Shown here piece by piece: positions 14,824-23,449 of a stretch of DNA of 23,910 bases. Numbering within the stretch: position 1 is the first letter of the stretch; every line of letters begins with the position of its first letter. Position numbers and translations under genes: made by a program. Below the pieces are notes generated by a model. It did no database searches. It saw only the letters and a list, made by a program, of their open reading frames with translations, and was not told where the DNA came from. Source of the DNA: Pseudomonadota bacterium (GTDB lineage Bacteria > Pseudomonadota > Gammaproteobacteria > Burkholderiales > Burkholderiaceae_B); NCBI GenBank assembly GCA_023427945.1, contig JAEYZR010000010.1, positions 1 through 23,910 of the forward strand, in the 5' to 3' direction.

Positions 14824-17234
14824 GGGTAAACAGTCGCCTTCTGAAGTCGCTGCTGCGTATCGCGATCATCGTGGGAAGTCTGAGCGGCTTGCTGCTGCTC
14901 GCGCTGCTGGCCTGGTCCACGGGCAACGCCTCGCGTTTCGCGCAATATTACGATTCGCTGCTGGTGGTCAATGGCGTGTTCGCGATGGCGCTCTTCGTCT
15001 GGGTGCTGGCGCTCACCACACGCCTGCTCAGGCAGATGCGCAGGCGGCTGTTCGGGGCCCGCCTGACCGCCCGCCTGGCCCTGTTTTTTGTGCTTACCGG
15101 CGTCTTGCCTGGTGCGCTCATCTTCACGCTGTCGCTGCAGTTCATGTCACGCTCCATCGAGTCGTGGTTCAACGTCCAGGTCGACAATGCGCTGGAGGCC
15201 GGGCTGAACCTTGGCCGTGCGGCCCTGGACAACCAGTTGGGCGAACTCGAGCGCAGCACCCGCGCGATGGCCGCCGAGCTGATGCGCAACCCCGACAGCA
15301 GCTTCGTGGCGCTCATGACGCAGCAGCGCGAAGCCCGCGATCTGACCGAAGCCCAGATCATGAGTACTTCCGGCCGCACGCTTTATTACTCGAGCAGCCA
15401 GTACGGCAAGCTGCTGCCCGCGGCCACCCCATCGAATATTCTCAATCAACTGCGCCGTGGGCAGCCGTATGCGGCGGCCGAAGTGGACGATTCACTCAGC
15501 GATTCGCCCACCACGTCGGCCGCCACCTCCGCCACCACCGATACCGGCCTGCACCTGCGGGTCATCGTCCCGCTGGACCCCATCGGGCGGGTCGACAGCC
15601 TGACAGGCACTCAAAGCGATGCCCGCTGGCTGCAGGTGGTGCAGGCGGTGCCGGCGGCCATTGCGCTGAACGCCAACCGGGTTCAGCAAGGCTATCGGGA
15701 CTACCAGGAACTCTCTCTTTCGCGCCTGGGGCTGCGCAAGCTCTACGGCATCACGCTCACCCTGGCCCTGCTGCTTTCCGTGTTCGGGGCGATTGCCGTG
15801 GCCCTGGCGCTTGCCAAACGGCTGGTGCAGCCGCTGCTGCGCCTGGCTGGCGGCACGCAGGCGGTCGGTGTGGGTGACTTCACACCCCTGCCTGAACCCA
15901 ACGCCCTGGACGAGGTCGGGCAGCTTACCCGCTCATTCAACGCCATGACGCGCCAGCTCGAGGACGCGCGCCGCATGGTGGAGAGCAACCGACGCCAGCT
16001 CGAACGCTCCAACGTCTATCTCGAAAGCGTGCTCTCCAATCTTTCGGCAGGCGTGCTGGTGTTCGACGAGTCGTTCCGGGTGACCACCGTCAATGCTGGC
16101 GCGCAGTCCATCCTGCAGGCTGATCTGCGCTCGGTCATCGGTCGCCCGCTGGAGACCGTCGATGGCATGCTGGAATTCGCCCGCATCGTCAGGGATGCGT
16201 TTTCGACGCACAGCGCGGTGGAGTCCGAACGTCTGCACTGGCAGCAGCAGTTCGAAATCACCCTGGCCTCGCCGAACAGCGGTGACGCAGCGCCCTGCGT
16301 GGCCGCTTCGCCGCACGCAGGCCCTGCGCTCACCAACACGCCCACCGTACTCACTTTGCTGGCGCGTGGCTCGCACCTGAAGTCGGATGGGCGCGGCACG
16401 GGATATCTGGTCGTTTTCGACGACATCACGGAGGTGATATCCACCAACCGTACCGTGGCCTGGGGCGAGGTTGCCCGCCGCCTGGCTCACGAGATCAAGA
16501 ACCCGCTCACACCCATCCAGCTCTCGGCGGAGCGGCTTGCCATGAAACTGCACGACAAGCTGGAAGGGCGCGATGCCGAAATGCTGGTGCGTGCGACCAA
16601 TACCATCGTCAATCAGGTTTCTTCGCTGAAAAGCATGGTCGACGATTTCCGGGAGTTCGCGCGCAAGCCGGCAACCGTCATGCAGGCCATCGATTTCAAT
16701 GCACTGCTGGTCGACGTGCTGACCCTGTACGGTTGGGACCCTGTCGAGGGCATGGCGCGCGACGCAGGGCCGTCCATGATGCTGGAGGTGTCGCTGGCCC
16801 CCGATCTGCCTCCCATCGAGGGTGACATCACGCAGTTGCGCCAGATCATTCACAACCTGTTGAGCAATGCTCGCGACGCGATCGCCGACCTGCCCGAGCC
16901 CAAGCCGGTCCAGGTCAGCACCAAGCTCACCACCATCACCGATGCCGACGGCGTGCAGCAGCGACTGCTGCGTTTTACCGTCCAGGACAGTGGTCCGGGG
17001 TTCTCCACACAGGTGCTGCAACGGGCCTTTGAACCTTATGTCACTACTAAGGCGCATGGTACTGGGTTAGGATTGGCTATCGTACGCAAAATAGTTGAAG
17101 AGCACGGTGGGCGTATCGATCTGGCGAACCGCAAGGAAGGAGGGGCCAGAGTGTCGATTCTGATGACGCGGCTGGCCCCGGCGGGTGCGCTGGACGCCAC
17201 CGTGCAAGATAAGGATAATGTTGCTACGCAATAG
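14820..17234 (+). CDS. ntrY: Membrane sensor histidine kinase NtrY
   Basis: An 804-residue sensor kinase of the NtrYX two-component system, linked in other proteobacteria to nitrogen metabolism, redox state and respiration. It has three hydrophobic helices near the N-terminus (about 11-33, 46-69, 85-108), a roughly 200-residue extracytoplasmic region with a Ser/Thr/Ala-rich stretch, and a fourth helix (about 308-333). HAMP (about 334-388), PAS and kinase domains follow. The phosphoacceptor is His557 in RLAHEIKNPLTPIQLSAERL. The ATP-binding domain has the N box (HNLLSNARDAI, from about 678), GPGFS and the G box TTKAHGTGLGLAIVRK (about 740-755). The ATG at 14820 overlaps the DUF4390 stop; an upstream in-frame ATG lies inside that gene. 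ntrX begins 12 bases after the stop. All catalytic features look intact. Confidence 0.94.
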   Translation: MRVNSRLLKSLLRIAIIVGSLSGLLLLALLAWSTGNASRFAQYYDSLLVVNGVFAMALFVWVLALTTRLLRQMRRRLFGARLTARLALFFVLTGVLPGALIFTLSLQFMSRSIESWFNVQVDNALEAGLNLGRAALDNQLGELERSTRAMAAELMRNPDSSFVALMTQQREARDLTEAQIMSTSGRTLYYSSSQYGKLLPAATPSNILNQLRRGQPYAAAEVDDSLSDSPTTSAATSATTDTGLHLRVIVPLDPIGRVDSLTGTQSDARWLQVVQAVPAAIALNANRVQQGYRDYQELSLSRLGLRKLYGITLTLALLLSVFGAIAVALALAKRLVQPLLRLAGGTQAVGVGDFTPLPEPNALDEVGQLTRSFNAMTRQLEDARRMVESNRRQLERSNVYLESVLSNLSAGVLVFDESFRVTTVNAGAQSILQADLRSVIGRPLETVDGMLEFARIVRDAFSTHSAVESERLHWQQQFEITLASPNSGDAAPCVAASPHAGPALTNTPTVLTLLARGSHLKSDGRGTGYLVVFDDITEVISTNRTVAWGEVARRLAHEIKNPLTPIQLSAERLAMKLHDKLEGRDAEMLVRATNTIVNQVSSLKSMVDDFREFARKPATVMQAIDFNALLVDVLTLYGWDPVEGMARDAGPSMMLEVSLAPDLPPIEGDITQLRQIIHNLLSNARDAIADLPEPKPVQVSTKLTTITDADGVQQRLLRFTVQDSGPGFSTQVLQRAFEPYVTTKAHGTGLGLAIVRKIVEEHGGRIDLANRKEGGARVSILMTRLAPAGALDATVQDKDNVATQ

Positions 17235-17246
17235 GTGGAAAACGCT

Positions 17247-18038
17247 ATGGCCAGAATTCTGGTGGTTGATGATGAAATCGGCATACGCGAGTTGCTATCG
17301 GAGATCCTCTACGACGAAGGACACACGATCGAGCTTGCTGAAAATGCAGCCCAGGCGCGTAGCGCCCGTCTGCGTTCCAGGCCCGACCTGGTCCTGCTTG
17401 ATATCTGGATGCCGGACACCGACGGTGTGAGCCTGCTGAAGGAGTGGGGCTCGCAAGGCCTGCTGGATATGCCGGTCGTCATGATGAGTGGCCATGCCAC
17501 CATCGACACTGCTGTAGAGGCCACCCGCATCGGCGCAATCGATTTCCTCGAAAAGCCGATCACCTTGCAGCGTCTGCTCAAGACCATCTCTTCCGGGCTG
17601 GCCCGTGGGCGCAACCCGCCGGTTCAAGTCGGCATGGCTGGGCGCGACCTCGGCGCTCCCGTGGCAGGCATGCGCCACGACAGCATGGGCGAGAGCACCA
17701 TGTACGGCCAGCCGATCGCCGGGGGCAACTATTCCCCGGCGGCTGCGCCGGCAGGGGGCTTCTCGCCGGCGGCTGGCAATGCCGTCCCGCAGGCGGCCGC
17801 ACCGGTGCCCGAACCCGTCGATCGAGGCGCCAACAATGGTCTGCTCAACCCCATCACGCTGGATCAACCCCTGCGAGATGCACGCGACGAATTCGAACGC
17901 ATCTACTTCGAATACCACCTGGGTCGCGAAAACCACAGCATGACGCGCGTGTCGGAGAAAACCGGCCTGGAACGCACCCACCTGTATCGCAAGCTCAAGC
18001 AACTCGGCATCGAATCGGCGCGCAAGCGCAGCACATGA
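17247..18038 (+). CDS. ntrX: Response regulator NtrX, short form without an AAA+ domain
   Basis: The partner of NtrY, 263 residues. An N-terminal receiver domain (1-120) has the acidic pair Asp8/Asp9, phosphoacceptor Asp52 in LLDIWMP, Ser in MMSGHA and Lys in FLEKPI. Then come about 70 Ala/Gly/Pro-rich residues, and a C-terminal Fis-type helix-turn-helix (VSEKTGLERTHLYRKLKQLG). The helix before it, ending EFERIYFEYHL, matches the NtrX tail. Ordinary NtrX is about 450 residues because an AAA+ sigma-54 domain lies between these parts; here no Walker A, GAFTGA or Walker B motif is seen. It should bind DNA as a conventional regulator, like RegA/PrrA, and not activate sigma-54. ATG at 17247 is chosen for its AGGTGG site; an in-frame GTG lies at 17235. 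The stop overlaps the trkA start. Confidence 0.92.
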   Translation: MARILVVDDEIGIRELLSEILYDEGHTIELAENAAQARSARLRSRPDLVLLDIWMPDTDGVSLLKEWGSQGLLDMPVVMMSGHATIDTAVEATRIGAIDFLEKPITLQRLLKTISSGLARGRNPPVQVGMAGRDLGAPVAGMRHDSMGESTMYGQPIAGGNYSPAAAPAGGFSPAAGNAVPQAAAPVPEPVDRGANNGLLNPITLDQPLRDARDEFERIYFEYHLGRENHSMTRVSEKTGLERTHLYRKLKQLGIESARKRST

Positions 18039-19411
18039 AGATTCTCATCCTGGGGGCTGGTCGCGTGGGCACCAGCGTCGCTGAGAACCTGGTGTCCGAG
18101 CAGAACGACATCACGGTCATCGACACGCACGTCGAAGGGCTGCGTTATCTCCAGGAGCGCTTCGATCTGCGGGTGGTGCACGGCGACGGCACCCAGGTCT
18201 CCGTTCTGAAAGCTGCGGGCATAGAAGACGCCGATCTGTTCATCGCCTGTGCCGCGCTCGATTCGGCCAATCTTGTGGCCTGCAAGATTGCGCGCCTCAT
18301 GTTCAATGTCCCCCGTCGCATTGCACGGGTGCGCTCGGCCGAGTTCGCCGAACACGCCGAGTTGCTGGAGAGCGGCTTTGGCGTCGATGCCGTCATCAGT
18401 CCCGAACGCAGCGTGACCCACTACCTGCACAGCCTGATCGAATTTCCCGAAGCCTTGCAGGTGGTCGAATTCGCGGGTGGTCGCGTCAGCGTGCTGACCG
18501 TCCGGGTGGGCATAGGCAGCCCGATGGCGAATCACTCGATGGACAGCCTGCGCGAAGCCTGGCCCGACGTCTCGGTCAAGGTCGTGGACATCGTGCGCGA
18601 CGGCCGTAGCGTGCCTGCAGTGGGCGGCACGGTCATATTGCCCGGCGACGAGGTGGTGCTGGTGGTGGATACCCGGCATGCCCGGCGTGCCATCCGCCAG
18701 TTGCGGGTGGCCGAGCGTTCAGTACGCCGCGTGATGATCGCTGGCGGAGGCAACATCGGTATGCGCCTGGCGCGCGAACTCGCCGAAGACAACTACAGTG
18801 TGCGTCTGATCGAGCGCGACCCGGAACGCTGCACCCTCCTGGCCACCCAGTTGCCCAGCAATGTGCTGGTCCTGAACGGCAGCGGCACCGACGAGGCCCT
18901 GCTGGCTCGCGAGAACATCGAAGACATGGACACCTGGATCGCGCTGACCAGCGACGACGAGGACAACATCATGTCCTCGCTGCTGGCCAAGCGCCTGGGC
19001 GCACGCAAGGTGATCGCACTGATCAACCGCATGGCCTACGGCGAGCTCATGCAGGGCAGCCACATCGATATTGCGATCTCGCCGTCGCAGGCCACCATGA
19101 GCGAGTTGCTGCGCCATGTCCGGCGTGGCGACGTGGTCGTGGCGCACCGGTTGCGCCAGAGTGGCGCCGAAGCGGTCGAGGCTATCGCGCATGGCGACAA
19201 CAAGACCTCCAAGGTCGTCGGCAGGCGTGTCGGTGAGATCCGCCTGCCTGCCGGTGCATCGATCGGCGCACTGGTACGCGGCGAGGACATCATCATTCCC
19301 GACGCCGACAGCCGGATACAGACCGATGACCATGTGATCGTATTCGTGCCTTCACGACACCAGATGGCGCGCGTCGAGAAGTTGTTCCAGGTTTCTGCCT
19401 CTTTCTTCTGA
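18035..19411 (+). CDS. trkA: Trk potassium uptake protein TrkA
   Basis: TrkA is the cytoplasmic NAD(H)/nucleotide-binding subunit that gates the TrkH potassium channel. The 458-residue protein has two tandem RCK units, each a Rossmann domain plus a small C-terminal domain. The first starts MKILILGAGRVGTSVAENL and has the acidic end of strand 2 in VIDTH. The second starts near residue 232 with RVMIAGGGNIGMRLARELAE and VRLIERD. The length equals that of the E. coli protein. The ATG at 18035 overlaps the ntrX stop (ATGA at 18035-18038); the open frame extends back to 17444, but that part is the ntrX gene in another frame. trkH follows after 4 bases, so channel and gate are made from one transcript with NtrYX. 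Confidence 0.96.
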   Translation: MKILILGAGRVGTSVAENLVSEQNDITVIDTHVEGLRYLQERFDLRVVHGDGTQVSVLKAAGIEDADLFIACAALDSANLVACKIARLMFNVPRRIARVRSAEFAEHAELLESGFGVDAVISPERSVTHYLHSLIEFPEALQVVEFAGGRVSVLTVRVGIGSPMANHSMDSLREAWPDVSVKVVDIVRDGRSVPAVGGTVILPGDEVVLVVDTRHARRAIRQLRVAERSVRRVMIAGGGNIGMRLARELAEDNYSVRLIERDPERCTLLATQLPSNVLVLNGSGTDEALLARENIEDMDTWIALTSDDEDNIMSSLLAKRLGARKVIALINRMAYGELMQGSHIDIAISPSQATMSELLRHVRRGDVVVAHRLRQSGAEAVEAIAHGDNKTSKVVGRRVGEIRLPAGASIGALVRGEDIIIPDADSRIQTDDHVIVFVPSRHQMARVEKLFQVSASFF

Positions 19412-19415
19412 CGCC

Positions 19416-20885
19416 ATGAAACGCCTGCTCGCTATCTCCAACGTGGTCGGGCTGACCATGATGCTTTTTGCATCGACCATGATCCTGCCCACCGTGGTCG
19501 CGTTGATGTATGCCGATGGTGCGCAAGACGCCTTCATCGATGGCATGCTGGCGGCGCTGGGGTTCGGTGCATTGCTCTGGGCAGCGACGCGCCGTTTTCG
19601 GGCCGAGCTGCGCCCGCGTGACGGGTTTCCCCTGGTGACCCTGGTCTGGCTGGGATTGCCGGCCCTGGCCAGCATTCCGTTTCTGATCTACTTCGATCGT
19701 GCCGGCATCCCGCTTTCTTTCACCGATGCCTATTTCGAATCGATGTCGGGGCTGACGACCACCGGCGCCACGATCCTGACGGGTCTGGATCAGTTGCCCA
19801 TGTCCATCAACCTGTGGCGCGCCACGCTGGTCTGGGTGGGCGGCATGGGCATACTCGTGCTGGCCGTGGCCATCCTCCCGTTGCTGGGCGTAGGGGGCCA
19901 CCAGGTCTTCCGTGCGGAAACGCCCGGCCCCATGAAGGACGACCGGCTCACGCCGCGTATCGCCAGCACGGCCAAGGCGCTCTATGCGGTGTATGTGGGC
20001 CTGTCGTTGCTGTGTTTCCTGGCTTACCGGGCGGTGGGGCTCTCATGGTTCGAAGCCTGGTGCCACATGGCGACCACGATGGGCCTGGGCGGCTTCTCCA
20101 CCAAGGACGAAGGCTTTGCCTACTTCGACTCGGTGGGGGTGGAGGTCGTCGCCATGATCTTCATGGTCATCGCCGGCATCAACTTCGCCACTCACTTCAC
20201 TGCCTGGCGCTATCGCAGCCTGACAGCCTATCTGCGCTGCCCCGAAGCCATGCCCTACCTGGCGCTGCTGGTCGTGGCGGCGCTCCTGGTCTCGCTCGGG
20301 CTGTACCTGTCGCACGTGTATCCGGATCCTCTCCAAGCCTTGCGCTACGGCGTGTTCACCACGATATCGGTGGCCACCACCACCGGCTACGCCAACACCG
20401 ATTACACCCTCTGGCCGCTAGGCATCCCGATCTTCCTGCTCGTGCTCTCGGGATTCGCGACATCGGCGGGTTCGACAGGGGGCGGCATCAAGATGGTGCG
20501 AGTCGTGTTGTTGCTCAAGCAGGTTCGTGCCGAGCTTGTCACCATGCTGCACCCCCACGCCGTCAGTCCCGTGCGTATCAACGATCGTGTGGTCGATCCC
20601 CGGGTACTGTCCTCCGTGGCTGCATTCATGCTGGTCTACGGCGCATCCATTCTCATCCTGACGGGGGTGATGTTTGCCTCGGGCATGCCGCCCGAGGAAG
20701 CCTTTTCAGCGGTGCTGGCCACCATCAACAACACCGGGCCGGCGCTGGGGCGCCTGGGCCCGATGGGCAGTTTTGCCAGCCTGACCGACTTTCAGGCCTG
20801 GATCTGTATTTTTGCCATGCTCATCGGCCGCCTGGAATTCTTCACGGTACTCATCCTGCTCACACCTGGTTTCTGGCGCCGCTAG
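19416..20885 (+). CDS. trkH: Trk potassium uptake channel protein TrkH
   Basis: TrkH is the inner-membrane channel subunit of the Trk potassium uptake system. The 489-residue protein is hydrophobic throughout, with about ten membrane-spanning helices and four pore (P-loop) segments. The four filter sequences are visible in order: TTTGAT (about residue 113), LGGFSTK (about 223), TTTGYANTD (about 320) and NNTGPALG (about 437). Each holds the conserved filter glycine. The length agrees with E. coli TrkH (483). Clear KtrB features are absent, and the adjacent trkA supports TrkH. The gene ends the rsmB-ntrYX-trkAH run; a weak stem (AACCC with GGGTT, 20890-20909) follows, with no T-run. Confidence 0.96.
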   Translation: MKRLLAISNVVGLTMMLFASTMILPTVVALMYADGAQDAFIDGMLAALGFGALLWAATRRFRAELRPRDGFPLVTLVWLGLPALASIPFLIYFDRAGIPLSFTDAYFESMSGLTTTGATILTGLDQLPMSINLWRATLVWVGGMGILVLAVAILPLLGVGGHQVFRAETPGPMKDDRLTPRIASTAKALYAVYVGLSLLCFLAYRAVGLSWFEAWCHMATTMGLGGFSTKDEGFAYFDSVGVEVVAMIFMVIAGINFATHFTAWRYRSLTAYLRCPEAMPYLALLVVAALLVSLGLYLSHVYPDPLQALRYGVFTTISVATTTGYANTDYTLWPLGIPIFLLVLSGFATSAGSTGGGIKMVRVVLLLKQVRAELVTMLHPHAVSPVRINDRVVDPRVLSSVAAFMLVYGASILILTGVMFASGMPPEEAFSAVLATINNTGPALGRLGPMGSFASLTDFQAWICIFAMLIGRLEFFTVLILLTPGFWRR

Positions 20886-21182
20886 GGAAAACCCCCGTCC
20901 AGCCGGGTTGCGGCGAATGCCAGCGGATTTACACGCGATGCGCACACCGATGCCTGCGAAGCCCCATGAATGCTTGCATGTGAGCACTCGCTCACCGATA
21001 TCGTTCCTGCATAAGTGGCGATCATCGTCGATCCGGCTTCATCTTCAGTAAAAATCACATTGCTGTCACATTGCGCGCCCCATCCTGGGTACACAATGAG
21101 TCTGAAAATTGCTTGTATGGAGCCGTCTGGCGTGTGCCGGGCCACAGAACAACCGAGGGGGTCATAACCCCGGGAGACAACC
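20886..21182. promoter_or_regulatory. 297-base leader region of the YbdK-type gene with two inverted repeats
   Basis: No gene is seen here. The region should hold the promoter of the downstream ligase gene. GTGAGC-ACTC-GCTCAC (20980-20995) is a perfect 6-bp dyad that overlaps the palindrome CGATATCG nearby and could be an operator. GGGGT-CATA-ACCCC (21158-21171) is a perfect 5-bp hairpin directly next to the ribosome-binding site GGGAGA (21172-21177) of the next gene. No riboswitch class was recognised and no strong -10/-35 pair stood out. Confidence 0.4.
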
Positions 21183-22424
21183 ATGAGCCAGATCATCTTC
21201 ACCCCTTCCACAGCCAATACGCTGGGAATCGAGCTAGAGCTGCAACTCGTCGATCCCGTCGGTTTCGATCTGACCTCCACGGCTGACGAGCTGCTGGCCG
21301 AGATCGGGGGCCATCCGATGGCCGACCGCATCAAGCCCGAGATCACCCGCTCCATGATCGAATTGAACTCATCCGTTCACGCCAGCCCGCTGACTCTGCA
21401 GAGCGAGATGCGTGAGATGCGCGACGTGCTGTGCCAGGCTGCAGAGGCCGTGGGCACGTCGGTATGCGGAGGCGGTGCGCATCCCTTCATGCGCTGGCAG
21501 GAGCGGGACATCTCGCCCACGCCGCGTTTTCAGTACCTGGCGGAAATGTACGGCTATCTGGCACGCCAGTTCACGGTGTTCGGCCAGCATATCCACATCG
21601 GCGTCCAGACCGGAGACGAAGCGATTGCCCTGACTCGCCGGCTCTCGCCCTACGTGCCTCATCTGATCGCGCTCTCGGCCTCGTCGCCTTATTCGGAAGG
21701 CGTGGACACACTGTTTGCATGTTCGCGCCTGAATGCTGTGAACAGCTTTCCGCTGTCGGGCCACATGCCTGCCGACATCGTCGACTGGTACGGATTCGAG
21801 GCGCACGTCCTGCAACTGCAGGACTGCGGCCTGGCAGAGTCCATCAAGGATCTGTATTGGGACATCCGCCCCAAGCCTGATTTCGGCACGGTCGAGTTGC
21901 GCGTGTGCGATACGCCTCTGACCGTCGAGCGCGCCTGCCAGCTTGCCGCGTTCGTACAGGCGCTTGCCGTCATGGTCTCGCGGGAGAAGCAGACGGTCGG
22001 GGATGTCTGGCTGCCCTATCGCAGCAACACCTTCCAGGCTTGCCGCTTTGGCGTCCAGGGCAATTATGTGACGCCCCAGGGCGAGCGCCAGCGTCTGGTG
22101 GATCACTTGCGCACCACCTTTGCCCGTCTGCTCCCCATCGCCGAGGAATTGGGCACTCGGGACATGTTGCTGGCACTGCGCGACGAGACCGCGACCCAGG
22201 GTACGGACTCCCGATGGATGCGCAATCAGTTTCACCGCACCCGCAGCCTTCCCGCGATGGTCAGGAGCATGACCCACGCCTTCAAGGCCACGCGGGCCGT
22301 TGCCGAACAGTCCGTCGCCTCCCCAGAGCGCCGACGCATCCGGGCCAATTCTGAGCCGGTCCTCAATGTGCAGACCCTGGCGAGTTCCGACACGACATTG
22401 CTGGCACCGGATACGCTGCACTGA
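21183..22424 (+). CDS. YbdK-type carboxylate-amine ligase (glutamate-cysteine ligase family 2)
   Basis: A 413-residue member of the YbdK branch of glutamate-cysteine ligases (GCS2). Such enzymes join a carboxylate to an amine with ATP; E. coli YbdK has weak glutamate-cysteine ligase activity in vitro and an uncertain physiological role. Features seen: the N-terminal LGIELELQLVDP glutamate-rich ATP/metal site, ITRSMIELNSSVH, FGQHIHIGVQTGDEAI and the ATP-site strand FGTVELRVCDTPLTVERA. The core ends around residue 370, the usual length; the last 40 or so residues are extra and low in order. The ATG has a GGGAGA site at six bases. The gene stands alone on its strand after trkH, and no glutathione synthetase lies next to it, so a role in glutathione synthesis should not be assumed. 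Confidence 0.9.
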   Translation: MSQIIFTPSTANTLGIELELQLVDPVGFDLTSTADELLAEIGGHPMADRIKPEITRSMIELNSSVHASPLTLQSEMREMRDVLCQAAEAVGTSVCGGGAHPFMRWQERDISPTPRFQYLAEMYGYLARQFTVFGQHIHIGVQTGDEAIALTRRLSPYVPHLIALSASSPYSEGVDTLFACSRLNAVNSFPLSGHMPADIVDWYGFEAHVLQLQDCGLAESIKDLYWDIRPKPDFGTVELRVCDTPLTVERACQLAAFVQALAVMVSREKQTVGDVWLPYRSNTFQACRFGVQGNYVTPQGERQRLVDHLRTTFARLLPIAEELGTRDMLLALRDETATQGTDSRWMRNQFHRTRSLPAMVRSMTHAFKATRAVAEQSVASPERRRIRANSEPVLNVQTLASSDTTLLAPDTLH

Positions 22425-22431
22425 TGTCGTG

Positions 22432-22461
22432 GGGCGTCGCTGGCTGCGATCAGCGACGTCC
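22432..22461. terminator. 11-bp stem between convergent ligase and methyltransferase genes
   Basis: GGGCGTCGCTG (22432-22442) pairs with CAGCGACGTCC (22451-22461) with one G-T wobble around an 8-base loop. It begins 7 bases after the ligase stop and overlaps the last codons of the methyltransferase gene on the other strand. Convergent placement suggests a shared terminator, though no T-run follows on either strand. Confidence 0.45.
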
Positions 22462-23364
22462 GCCGATGGCGTCCACCGACAGGCGCGTCTCCGTCGCCGA
22501 ACTCCGGCGAGAGCCCGCCCGCCACGCATGCCCATAGGCGACCTCGATGGACAGCCTGATCAGACCATCCTCACCACGCTGCGCCTCCAGCGCCTCCAAC
22601 AACCGGTCGCGCCACTGACGTGATGCCAGGCCAGGTTTGCGCTCCAGCGCCGGATTGCCGCCCAGTGCGCGCACGTCTTCAAGCAGTTTCTGCGGCGTGC
22701 GATAGGTCAGCGTGAGCACTTCCTGATCCATGACGGGATCTGAAAAACCCCGCTCGATCAACAGGTCGCCGAAATCGTGCATGTCCACGAACGTCGGCGT
22801 CTGCGTCTTCAGCCCTGCGCTGGCCAGCGCATTGCGCAATTCGATCAGCGTGGTGGGGCCCAGACAGGAAAACATGGTGAGCGCGCCGGTCTTCAGTATG
22901 CGCCGCCATTCGCCCAGCACGTCATGGGGGCGCGGGTGCCAGTGCAGCGCCATGTTCGACCACACCAGATCCACGCTCTCCGGGGCTAGCCCCGTTGCCG
23001 CCAGATCGCCCTGGATGAAGCGCGGGGCTTGCGTCGCACGTCCGGTCACCTTGCCGACCAGACTGCGCAGCGTGCGTGGCGCATGCTGTTTACGTGCCAT
23101 TTCCAGGAGCGTCGTCGCCTGGTCCAGACCCGTATAGGCAGCCTGTGGATACTTTTCGTGCAGCAAAGCGTAGTTGGCCCCCGCCCCACAGCCGGCATCC
23201 ACCAGCACTTGCGGTGTGGCCCGGATGTAGTTCAGACGACCCATCATCCGTGTGGCCACTTCGCCATACAGAAATTGCGCAGCGGCAAGATCGCCGCGTC
23301 GGGCGAACTGCAAAGCCACATGTTCGCTGGACAAAGGCAGGGGAGGAGTCGGATCGACGGACAT
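22450..23364 (-). CDS. SAM-dependent methyltransferase, BioC-like (malonyl-ACP O-methyltransferase type)
   Basis: A 304-residue class I methyltransferase. Motif I is VLVDAGCGAGANYALLHEKY (residues 54-73), followed by the acidic strand YTGLDQAT. The later segment DLVWSNMALHWHPRPHDVLG and the strand LTMFSCLGPTTLIELR closely resemble BioC, the enzyme that methylates malonyl-ACP to start biotin synthesis. A separate role, like the BioC-related NDUFAF5/other methyltransferases, cannot be excluded, and no other bio gene is in the window. The ATG at 23364 is chosen because the family N-terminus starts shortly after it; the open frame extends 32 residues further up to 23460 but would overlap the comF start. 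No clear Shine-Dalgarno is seen. The gene is divergent from comF, 85 bases apart, and convergent with the ligase gene. Confidence 0.78.
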   Translation of the reverse strand: MSVDPTPPLPLSSEHVALQFARRGDLAAAQFLYGEVATRMMGRLNYIRATPQVLVDAGCGAGANYALLHEKYPQAAYTGLDQATTLLEMARKQHAPRTLRSLVGKVTGRATQAPRFIQGDLAATGLAPESVDLVWSNMALHWHPRPHDVLGEWRRILKTGALTMFSCLGPTTLIELRNALASAGLKTQTPTFVDMHDFGDLLIERGFSDPVMDQEVLTLTYRTPQKLLEDVRALGGNPALERKPGLASRQWRDRLLEALEAQRGEDGLIRLSIEVAYGHAWRAGSRRSSATETRLSVDAIGGRR

Positions 23365-23449
23365 CTGGAGAGGCTTGCTAGAAAATCGGAAGCGACAAAA
23401 GTGCCGCGCTCGGTCGGCCATGTCAGGGTGCACATGATGAAATCCGTGC

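Noticed and set aside
21183..22424. Glutamate-cysteine ligase GshA for glutathione synthesis
   Set aside because: The sequence belongs to the YbdK branch, whose activity as a glutathione enzyme is weak, and no gshB is adjacent.
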